Positions 41,940-49,435 of a stretch of DNA of 64,000 bases are shown here, in pieces. The first letter of the stretch is position 1; each line of letters opens with the position of its first letter. The DNA is taken from NCBI RefSeq assembly GCF_014534645.1, contig NZ_JACVQF010000162.1, positions 48,046 to 112,045 on the forward strand, in the 5' to 3' direction. Made by a program: the position numbers and the translations under genes. Origin of the DNA: Streptomyces griseicoloratus. Lineage in GTDB: Bacteria > Actinomycetota > Actinomycetes > Streptomycetales > Streptomycetaceae. The notes below the pieces were generated by a model. It did no database searches, had not been told where the DNA came from, and saw nothing but the letters and a program-made list of their open reading frames with translations.

Positions 41940-44105
41940 TCAGCCCTGCACGGCCAGGACCAGCGGCAACACTCCCTGGGCGCCTGCGCGGCGGAGCAGG
42001 CGGGCGGCGACCGCGAGGGTCCACCCCGTCTCGGTGTAGTCGTCGACGAGGAGTACCGGCCCCTCCAGTCCGGCGAGCGCGGTGGCGACGGCGGGCGGTA
42101 CCGCGAGAGTGCCGTCGAGTGCCTTCAGCCGCTGGGCACTGTTGCTGCGGGACACGCGGACGGTCGCGCCCGTGTACTCGACCGAACCGAGCAGCGGCAG
42201 CCGCCCGACCTCGGCGATGCGCGCACCGAGGGACTGGATCAGCTGCGGCCGGGTGCGCGACGCCACGGTCACCACCCCGACCGGACGCGGCTGGGCGTCC
42301 GTCGTACCGGAGGCCCAGCCACCCGGCCCCTTGGCCCAGTCGGCCAGCACGGCCACGACGGCCTTCGCCACATCGTCCGGCACCGGGCCGTCCGGAGCCT
42401 GGGCCGCCAGCATGGGGCGCAGCCGATTGCCCCAGCCGATGTCGGACAGCCGTCCCAACGCCCGGCCCGACGCGGCTTGTTCTCCGGCCGGAATGCGCCC
42501 CTTGAGGTCGACTCCGATCGCGGGCAGCCCGGTGGGCCACATGCGGCGTGGCTCCACCTCGACACCCGCCCGCCCCAGATCGACCCGCGCGGCGTCGAGT
42601 GCGGCGGTGGTGGTGTCCGCGGTGAAGCGCGGGCCGGCGCAGTTGTCGCAGTGACCGCAGGGCTTGGCGCCCTCGTCGTCCAGTTGACGCTGCAGGAACT
42701 CCATCCGGCACGTCGTGGCCGATGCGTAGTCCCGCATCGCCTGCTGTTCGGCCTTCCGCTGCCGCGCCACCCAGGCGTACCGCTCCGCGTCGTACGTCCA
42801 CGGCTGCCCGGTGGCGATCCAGCCGCCCTTGACCCGTTTCACCGCGCCGTCCACGTCGAGGACCTTGAGCATGGTCTCCAGGCGGGAGCGGCGCAGCTCG
42901 ACCAGGGGCTCCAGGGCCGGCAGCGACAGGGGCTTCTCGGCACGCGCGAGGATGTCGAGTGTGCGGCGCACCAGGTCTTCCGGGGGGAAGGCCAGGGAGG
43001 CGAAGTACTCCCAGATGGCCTCGTCCTCCTTACCCGGCAGGAGAAGCACCTCGGCATGCTCCACACCGCGTCCCGCGCGACCGACCTGCTGGTAGTACGC
43101 GATGGGCGAGGACGGTGAGCCCAGGTGCACCACGAATCCCAGGTCGGGCTTGTCGAAGCCCATGCCGAGGGCCGAGGTGGCGACCAGCGCCTTGACCCGG
43201 TTGGCGAGCAGGTCCTCCTCGGCCTGCTGACGGTCGGCGTTCTCCGTCTTGCCGGTGTAGGAGGCGACGGTGTGCCCGCGCTGCCGCAGGAAGGCCGTGA
43301 CCTCCTCGGCGGCGGCCACGGTGAGCGTGTAGATGATCCCCGAGCCCGGCAACTCGGCGAGGTGGTCGGCGAGCCAGGCCATCCGGTGAGCGGCGTCCGG
43401 CAGCCGCAGAACCCCCAGGCTCAGGCTCTCCCGGTCCAGCGGGCCGCGCAGTACCAGCGCGTCCGACGTGCCCCCGGTCCCCAGCTGTTCCGCGATGTCG
43501 GAGGTGACGCGCGCGTTCGCGGTGGCGGTCGTGGCCAGTACCGGCACTCCGGGCGGGAGATCGGTGAGCATCGTGCGCAGCCGTCGGTAGTCCGGACGGA
43601 AGTCGTGGCCCCAGTCGGAGATGCAGTGCGCCTCGTCCACCACGAGCAGCCCGGTGGCGGCGGCCAGCTTGGGCAGCACCTGATCACGGAAGTCCGGGTT
43701 GTTGAGCCGCTCGGGGCTCACCAGGAGGACATCGACCTCGCCGGAGGCGATCTCGCCCTGTACCGCGTCCCACTCCTCGGTGTTGGAGGAGTTGATGGTC
43801 CGCGCGTGGATGCCGGCCCGGGCCGCGGCCTCGACCTGGTTGCGCATCAGAGCGAGCAGCGGGGAGACGATGACGGTGGGGCCGCTGCCCCGGGCACGCA
43901 GCAACGCGGTCGCCACGAAGTAGACCGCGGACTTGCCCCACCCCGTCCGCTGGACGACCAGGGCCCGGCGCCGGTCGGCGACCAGCGCCTCGATCGCCCG
44001 CCACTGGTCGTCGCGCAGCCGGGCGGCGCCCGAGGCGTCCCCGACGAGACGGGCGAGGACCGCGTCGGCCGCCGTCCGGAGATCCGTGTTGCTCGTGTGC
44101 TCCAT
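41940..44105 (-). CDS. recQ: RecQ-type DNA helicase with C-terminal phosphoribosyltransferase-like domain
   Basis: 721 residues from ATG 44105 (ATG 44114 is an alternative; neither has good ribosome-site spacing). Helicase core: Walker A RTGWGKS (53-59), DEAH box (157-160) in [20 protein letters not shown], motif [12 protein letters not shown] RecQ zinc site follows (CRMEF, CGHCDNC). Instead of an HRDC domain, the C-terminus is a ComF-like phosphoribosyltransferase domain: [11 protein letters not shown], then the PRPP-loop-like [13 protein letters not shown] (684-696). RecQ unwinds recombination intermediates. It diverges from a DUF4192 gene. Confidence 0.9.
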   Translation of the reverse strand: MEHTSNTDLRTAADAVLARLVGDASGAARLRDDQWRAIEALVADRRRALVVQRTGWGKSAVYFVATALLRARGSGPTVIVSPLLALMRNQVEAAARAGIHARTINSSNTEEWDAVQGEIASGEVDVLLVSPERLNNPDFRDQVLPKLAAATGLLVVDEAHCISDWGHDFRPDYRRLRTMLTDLPPGVPVLATTATANARVTSDIAEQLGTGGTSDALVLRGPLDRESLSLGVLRLPDAAHRMAWLADHLAELPGSGIIYTLTVAAAEEVTAFLRQRGHTVASYTGKTENADRQQAEEDLLANRVKALVATSALGMGFDKPDLGFVVHLGSPSSPIAYYQQVGRAGRGVEHAEVLLLPGKEDEAIWEYFASLAFPPEDLVRRTLDILARAEKPLSLPALEPLVELRRSRLETMLKVLDVDGAVKRVKGGWIATGQPWTYDAERYAWVARQRKAEQQAMRDYASATTCRMEFLQRQLDDEGAKPCGHCDNCAGPRFTADTTTAALDAARVDLGRAGVEVEPRRMWPTGLPAIGVDLKGRIPAGEQAASGRALGRLSDIGWGNRLRPMLAAQAPDGPVPDDVAKAVVAVLADWAKGPGGWASGTTDAQPRPVGVVTVASRTRPQLIQSLGARIAEVGRLPLLGSVEYTGATVRVSRSNSAQRLKALDGTLAVPPAVATALAGLEGPVLLVDDYTETGWTLAVAARLLRRAGAQGVLPLVLAVQG

Positions 44106-44227
44106 GCCTTCCATAGAACAGGACGGGACTGACAACCGGGCGTTCCGGGGCTGGGAGCGGCAGCGGGGGAGCTGTCGCAGGCGTCGCCGGCGCGAGATCG
44201 AGGGGGGTGACGCGTGCATGATCGGAC

Positions 44228-44236
44228 TTATCCACA
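44228..44236 (+). promoter_or_regulatory. Single perfect DnaA box
   Basis: TTATCCACA is the exact E. coli consensus DnaA box, 41 bp upstream of the DUF4192 start and in the recQ divergent region. Streptomyces oriC boxes favour TTGTCCACA, so binding is likely but unproved. Confidence 0.5.
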
Positions 44237-44276
44237 GGCCAAAGCGGAGCATTCAATTCCGCGAGATCGTCGGGCC

Positions 44277-45851
44277 ATGACGAACCACAGCGAAACCACT
44301 GGATCATCCGAGAACGGCGACATCACCGGGCGGGCCAGGCCGGACCAGGAGGTGCAGACCTCGTACGACTGCCGTGGCGGCGCCGAACACCAGGTCACTC
44401 TGCGCACCCCGGCCGAACTGGCCGACGCTCTGCCCTATCTGCTCGGCTACCGCCCCGAGGACAGCATCGTCCTGGTCGCCCTGCACGACCGCGACGGCCG
44501 GGGCCGCTTCGGCGGCCGGGCCCGCCTCGGCATTCCCGCGCATGCGGACGACTGGCCGGCGGCGGCCACACAGTTGGTCCACGGCCTGGTGACCGGCAGC
44601 GAGCGCCGAGGCGCCCGGCCCGAGCAGATGGTCGCCTACCTCTGCCAGGAACCCCAGCCGGGTGAGACCGGCCGGCAGGTGATGGCACGGCTGAGGCCGC
44701 TGGCCCAGCGACTGCGCATCGAGTGCGGCTCCCTCGACGTACCGGTGATCGAGGCCCTGTGCATCTCGGACGGCCGCTTCTGGTCGTACTGCTGTGACGA
44801 CGCCGCCTGCTGCCCGGCCGAGGGCGTCCCGATGGGGCTGCCGGGCACGTCCGTGCTGGCCGCCGCGGCCACCTACGCCGGGATCCAGGTGCGCGGCTCG
44901 CTGCGCGAACTGAGGGCCAGGCTGCTTCCCTGGGAGAACTCCGCCGCCGTCGAGCAGGAGGTGGCCCTCGACGCGGCAGGCATGACGCTGGTCCGCAGGA
45001 TCCTGGACGAGGCCAGCCGGGCGGACGTGGCCGAGGAGACGCTGGACCTGGCGAAGCGGCTGATGGACCGCCTCGCCGAGGCCGCGCCCGTGTCCGGCTC
45101 ACTCATGGCTGATCTGCGTGACGACCAGCTGCTCGGGCACGACGAGGCGGCGAGGCTGATCCTCGGCCTGCAGGACCGCACGACCCGCGACCGTGCGGCC
45201 GAGTGGATGGAGGGCGACGAGGCAAGCTCCGCCCTTCGTCTCTGGCGGGCCCTGGCCCGTCGCTGCGTCGGACCGTACAGCGAACACGCGGCCGCGCCCC
45301 TCACCCTCGCGGGATGGGTGGCATGGTCCACGGGGGACGAGCTGGAGGCCCGGGAGGCACTGGCCATGGCCTTGGGCGCGGACCCCGACTACCTCTTCGC
45401 CCGCCTCCTGCACCAGGCCTGCAACGAGGGCCTCGACCCGGAGTCGATCCGCCGTTGCCTGCGCGCGGAACGAGGGGGCCGTGACCGCGGGCCCACGGAC
45501 ACCGCCTGGTCGGAGGACTGTCAGGACGCCGACGAGCCGGTCGACGGGCAGGCGACCGAGCCCACTCCCACGGCGGGGGACCATCCCGGTCGTCGTCGCC
45601 GCACGCGTTCCAGCGCCTCGGCGGACGGAGTCCGTCGCAGGGCGAGGACACGGGGCCGTGAGCCGGGGGCTGGCGTCGTGGGTCCCACGAGTTCCGTGCG
45701 TTCCCGCACTCCGGCCGGTGGCGTGCGCCCCGGCGACGCCTCGACGAGCCGTGCGCGTCCGCGCGTCGCGGAGAAGGGAGCCGGGGGCCGTGCGGGCGTC
45801 TGCCAGGAGGACACACGTGCGGAGGAACACGGGGCCGGGGGAGAGGGGTGA
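44277..45851 (+). CDS. DUF4192 domain protein
   Basis: 524 residues. The DUF4192 domain covers about residues 30-400: TPAELADALPYLLGYRPEDS, IVLVALHDRDGRGRFGGRA, FWSYCCDDAACCPAEGVPM, VLAAAATYAGIQVRGSLREL, and a helical C-terminal part with TPR-like WVAWSTGDELEAREALAMAL. The CCxDxxCCP cysteine cluster is conserved in the family as I recall. The last 120 residues are a disordered, very arginine-rich tail that could bind nucleic acid. Function is unknown; the neighbourhood (recQ, a DnaA box) hints at DNA metabolism. ATG at 44277 lacks a clear ribosome site. Confidence 0.85.
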   Translation: MTNHSETTGSSENGDITGRARPDQEVQTSYDCRGGAEHQVTLRTPAELADALPYLLGYRPEDSIVLVALHDRDGRGRFGGRARLGIPAHADDWPAAATQLVHGLVTGSERRGARPEQMVAYLCQEPQPGETGRQVMARLRPLAQRLRIECGSLDVPVIEALCISDGRFWSYCCDDAACCPAEGVPMGLPGTSVLAAAATYAGIQVRGSLRELRARLLPWENSAAVEQEVALDAAGMTLVRRILDEASRADVAEETLDLAKRLMDRLAEAAPVSGSLMADLRDDQLLGHDEAARLILGLQDRTTRDRAAEWMEGDEASSALRLWRALARRCVGPYSEHAAAPLTLAGWVAWSTGDELEAREALAMALGADPDYLFARLLHQACNEGLDPESIRRCLRAERGGRDRGPTDTAWSEDCQDADEPVDGQATEPTPTAGDHPGRRRRTRSSASADGVRRRARTRGREPGAGVVGPTSSVRSRTPAGGVRPGDASTSRARPRVAEKGAGGRAGVCQEDTRAEEHGAGGEG

Positions 45852-46211
45852 CGGACCGCGGCGGGGCGCTCGGTGGGTGACGCGTGTGAACCCGGTCATG
45901 GACGGCGAGCACGGCCCGGACCCGAGCACGGCCGCCTGTCTTGTCCCCCATTCCAAGGGCAAGGGATGTCGTCTGCCACGAGGCAAGAGGTGCCGTCACC
46001 GGCAGGGACCGGGCGTCGCGGTCCGTGCCTTCGTCGGCGTCCATGCGGGCACGCGGCCGTGGGCGTGACCCGGAGGACTCCCCCTGCGTTCACCTGAGTG
46101 GCGGAACGCCGGGACCGGTTGATACGCCGCTCCACCCATGATCCGCCGAACCGCCTCTCACACGGCGCCGCACACGCCCGAGGCACACCAGCGCAGAGGA
46201 AGAGCCCTCAT
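45852..46211. other. Intergenic region upstream of the debranching-enzyme-like gene
   Basis: 360 bp. Open frames here are compositional shadows. GGTTGATACGCC near 46119 is a possible promoter remnant. GAGGAAGAG at 46196-46204 is the ribosome site of the next gene. No hairpin terminator stands out. Confidence 0.4.
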
Positions 46212-48425
46212 ATGCACCAGCCGACTCCGCCCTCCGCCACCACCGACAACGGTTCCGCCGCCGACCGGGCCGTGCGACGACTGTTCAGGCCGGGCAGCAG
46301 CCTGGTCCGGCCGATCGGACCGGGCGGCCCGAACCGGAGCCCCGGCCGGCCGACGGACCATGTCCGCAACCCGGGCGCGGGGCAGGACGTCGGCTCGCCG
46401 ACGGGGCAGCGCAGGCCTCCGGCAGCGCCGTCGGCCGCACCTGGAGGCGGTGCCCCACTTCACCCTCCCCTCCGGTCCGCCGACCTGCCGCCCACCCACA
46501 CCTCCATGATCTGTGTCGCCCTCCCCGGCCTGGTGATCTCCTCCGAACAGGGACAGCTGACCGGGCAGGGCCTGGAAGGGGTCTACCGTGCGGGCCGACG
46601 CCTGCTCTCCCGGTGCCGCCTGCGCGTGGCCGGACGTGAGCCGCTCCCGTCCCAGGCCCGCACGACCGGCGCCGACCAGGCCCGCTTCGTGGGGACTCTC
46701 CGCACGCCGTCCGCTTCGGGACCGGACCCCGATGTCATGGTCGAGCGAAGCCGTCATGCCGACGGCACGGAGCGGATCACGCTGCACAACTGGTCACCCC
46801 GTCCGCTGCGGCTCCCGGTCGAGGTGGCCCTCGGCACGGACCTCGCCGACCTCGGAACCATCGCCTCGGGCAACGCGGGCCCCGACCTGCCTGCCAGCGT
46901 CCACGATTCCGGCCTGCGCTGGTCCTGCGCCGACGGCAGCGCGACGGTCACGGCGGTGCCACCGCCCACGGACGCGCTGGCCTCGGCCGGACTCCTGCGG
47001 TGGGTGTTCCAGCTGCCTCCGGGCGCCAGCACCGGCCTCGAGTTGCGGGTGCGGTCGGACGGCGCGGGTCCGGTCCGGGCCGTGGGCCGTGGTGCGACCA
47101 ACCCGCTGGCCTCCGCCCAAGCGGCGGGCGACTCGCCCGGAGCCACCGCGCTCCTGCGGACGAGCATCGAAGACCTTCGGGCCCTGCTGCTGCGCGATCC
47201 CGCGCACCCCACCGACACCCATCTGGCGGCCGGCGCACCCTGGCGCTGCGGTCTCGCCCCCGCGGAGGCACTGGCCGCCGCCCGGATGGCGCTCCCCCTC
47301 GGCACCCGGCTCGCGGCAGGCACACTGCGGACCCTCGCCCGCACCCAGCTCCTCGGTGCCGGACCACGGTCCGGCATGATCCCCGGACCGAGACGTGACG
47401 CCGGCCCGCACCTGCCGCCGGGCTGCACCGGGACCGAGGCGACCCTGCTCTTTCCCGTGCTCCTCGCCGAGGCCCGGCGGTGGGGGCTCGGCGACCAGGA
47501 GACGGAGGAGCTGCTGCCGGCGGCCGAGCGCTGTCTGACCTGGCTGCGGACCGCGGTGGGAGACGGCACGTACGTGCACGAGCCGCACCCCGCCGGGCCT
47601 GTCCGCTGCGAGACGCAGGCGCACGCCCACCGTGCGGCCCTGCTCGGCGCAGATCTCCTCGATGCCTGCGGCAGGCCCGGTGGCGACGGACTGCGGCAGT
47701 GGGCCCGCCACCTCCGGGCGCAGTTCCGGCAGGACTTCTGGATCGACGGGCCGGGCGGCGGCCGGCCGGCGGCGGCCCGTACCCCGGACGGGCGCCCGGC
47801 CCCGCACCTGGGTGCGGCCGCTGCCCACCTGCTCGACACCGGGCTGCTCGGGGGCGGCGCGCACGCGCCGGGCCTGCTCGACGCGGCACAGACCGGTCAC
47901 CTCGCCCGGCTGCTGGGCAGCCCGGCCATGGACTCGGGCTGGGGACTGCGTGGACTCGCCGCCAAGGAGGCGGGACACAACCCCTTCGGTCATCGCGCGG
48001 GCGCCGTACGGGTCCAGGAGACGGCGGTCGCGGTGGCGGGACTGGCCGCCGCCGGGTACGAGAAGGAGGCATGTTCGCTGCTGAGAGGCGTACTGGCCGC
48101 CGCCGACGCCTTCGGGCACCGGTTGCCCGAGATGTACGCGGGGGTACAGCGCACCGCCGGTAGCGCCCCCCTGCCGCATCCGGCGGCCTGCCGGCCCGCC
48201 GCCACCGCGGCAGCCGCAGGCGTCCTCCTGCTGACCACGCTCGCGGGCATTCGCCCCGACGCCCCGGCCGGGACGGTCACCCTGCACCCCCTGCGCAGTG
48301 CCCCCTTGGGCGAGATCGGACTGACGGGGCTGCGGGTCGCCGGCGCCCCGTTCTCCGTACGGGTGAGCCGGCTCGGTCTGGCCATGGTCGAGGAGGCGGC
48401 CGATGGGCTGCAACTCGGGGTGTGA
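46212..48425 (+). CDS. Glycogen debranching enzyme-like protein (GDE N-terminal type + (alpha/alpha)6 glycosidase-like)
   Basis: 737 residues. After a disordered 85-residue Pro/Arg-rich start, residues about 95-290 form the beta-sandwich domain of amylo-alpha-1,6-glucosidase-like proteins (ICVALPGLVISSEQGQLTGQ, GLEGVYRAGRRLLSRCRLRV, MVERSRHADGTERITLHNWS). The rest is an alpha/alpha-toroid with TEATLLFPVLLAEARRWGLG, ETQAHAHRAALLGADLLDAC and GWGLRGLAAKEAGHNPFGHR. It should act on, or only bind, alpha-glucan; catalytic acids cannot be fixed by eye. ATG 46212 follows GAGGAAGAG. A Nudix regulator gene follows 131 bp downstream. Confidence 0.8.
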   Translation: MHQPTPPSATTDNGSAADRAVRRLFRPGSSLVRPIGPGGPNRSPGRPTDHVRNPGAGQDVGSPTGQRRPPAAPSAAPGGGAPLHPPLRSADLPPTHTSMICVALPGLVISSEQGQLTGQGLEGVYRAGRRLLSRCRLRVAGREPLPSQARTTGADQARFVGTLRTPSASGPDPDVMVERSRHADGTERITLHNWSPRPLRLPVEVALGTDLADLGTIASGNAGPDLPASVHDSGLRWSCADGSATVTAVPPPTDALASAGLLRWVFQLPPGASTGLELRVRSDGAGPVRAVGRGATNPLASAQAAGDSPGATALLRTSIEDLRALLLRDPAHPTDTHLAAGAPWRCGLAPAEALAAARMALPLGTRLAAGTLRTLARTQLLGAGPRSGMIPGPRRDAGPHLPPGCTGTEATLLFPVLLAEARRWGLGDQETEELLPAAERCLTWLRTAVGDGTYVHEPHPAGPVRCETQAHAHRAALLGADLLDACGRPGGDGLRQWARHLRAQFRQDFWIDGPGGGRPAAARTPDGRPAPHLGAAAAHLLDTGLLGGGAHAPGLLDAAQTGHLARLLGSPAMDSGWGLRGLAAKEAGHNPFGHRAGAVRVQETAVAVAGLAAAGYEKEACSLLRGVLAAADAFGHRLPEMYAGVQRTAGSAPLPHPAACRPAATAAAAGVLLLTTLAGIRPDAPAGTVTLHPLRSAPLGEIGLTGLRVAGAPFSVRVSRLGLAMVEEAADGLQLGV

Positions 48426-48528
48426 CCTGGTATGACGCTGTACCGAGCGACGATCGGGGGCAGACGGTGATCAGCATGGCCGGACCGAGTGGACGGGCCG
48501 CCGATGCGGCCGATGAGGGGAGTGCTTA

Positions 48529-48550
48529 TCGTCAGGAAGACGACTATGAT
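48529..48550 (+). promoter_or_regulatory. Nudix-regulator promoter with overlapping inverted repeat
   Basis: TCGTC-AGGAA-GACGA (48529-48543) directly abuts TATGAT (48545-48550), a consensus -10 hexamer six bases before the ATG. It suggests a leaderless, autoregulated promoter. Confidence 0.5.
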
Positions 48551-48556
48551 CGCCGC

Positions 48557-49315
48557 ATGCCCTACGACCCGTCAGCCTTTCCGCCCTTCGCCGTCACTGT
48601 GGACCTGGTCGTGCTGACCGTGCGCCGCCACTCCCTGTGCGCGCTGGCGGTGCGCCGGGGCGAGCCGCCCTTCCAGGGGCGCTGGGCCCTGCCCGGCGGA
48701 TTCGTACGGGCCGACGAGGACCTGGCACAGGCGGCGGCGCGGGAGCTGGCGGAGGAGACGGGCCTGTGCGTCCACGACCCCGCCGCGCCCGCCCAGGACA
48801 ACGGCGCCCACCTGGAGCAGCTCGCCACGTACGGCGACCCCAAGCGCGATCCCCGGATGCGCGTGGTGAGCGTCGCCCACCTCGCCCTCGCCCCCGACCT
48901 CCCCGCGCCGCGGGCGGGTGGTGACGCCAGCAACGCGCGCTGGGCGCCGGTCGAGGAACTGCTGGAACAGGGCGGCTACGGCCGTGACGGCGAGCCGCTG
49001 GCACCGCTCGCCTTCGACCACGCGCAGATCCTGGCGGACGGGGTGGAGCGGGCCCGCTCCAAGATCGAGTACTCCTCGCTGGCCACCGCGTTCTGCCCGC
49101 CCGAGTTCACCGTCGGGGAGCTGCGCCGGGTCTACGAGGCGGTGTGGAGCGTGGCACTCGACCCGCGCAACTTCCACCGCAAGGTGACGGGCACACCGGG
49201 GTTCCTCGTCCCCACCGGCGGTACGACCACGCGTCAGGGCGGTCGCCCGGCCCAGCTCTTCCGTGCCGGTGGCGCCACGCTGCTCAACCCACCGATGCTG
49301 CGGCCCGAGGTCTGA
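48557..49315 (+). CDS. NrtR-like Nudix regulator (Nudix domain + winged helix)
   Basis: 252 residues. The Nudix box is perfect: GFVRADEDLAQAAARELAEE followed by TGL matches Gx5Ex7REUxEExGU. The C-terminal 90 residues look like the DNA-binding winged helix of NrtR proteins (FTVGELRRVYEAVWSVALDP, RNFHRKV, GRPAQLFRAG). NrtR proteins sense ADP-ribose or related NAD metabolites and control NAD or sugar pathways. With an intact box this one could also hydrolyse its ligand. The start is set by TATGAT six bases upstream (leaderless) rather than by a ribosome site. Possible targets are its own gene and the glucan-active neighbour. Confidence 0.88.
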   Translation: MPYDPSAFPPFAVTVDLVVLTVRRHSLCALAVRRGEPPFQGRWALPGGFVRADEDLAQAAARELAEETGLCVHDPAAPAQDNGAHLEQLATYGDPKRDPRMRVVSVAHLALAPDLPAPRAGGDASNARWAPVEELLEQGGYGRDGEPLAPLAFDHAQILADGVERARSKIEYSSLATAFCPPEFTVGELRRVYEAVWSVALDPRNFHRKVTGTPGFLVPTGGTTTRQGGRPAQLFRAGGATLLNPPMLRPEV

Positions 49316-49435
49316 CCCCGGGGCCGGACCGGACCCCGGGGCGACGGCGGGCAGAGGGCCGACCGGGCCTGTGTCCTGGCCACGACAGGCCTTCGGTGCC
49401 CGAAAAATCGGATATGGCACGCTATCTTGCTGCGG

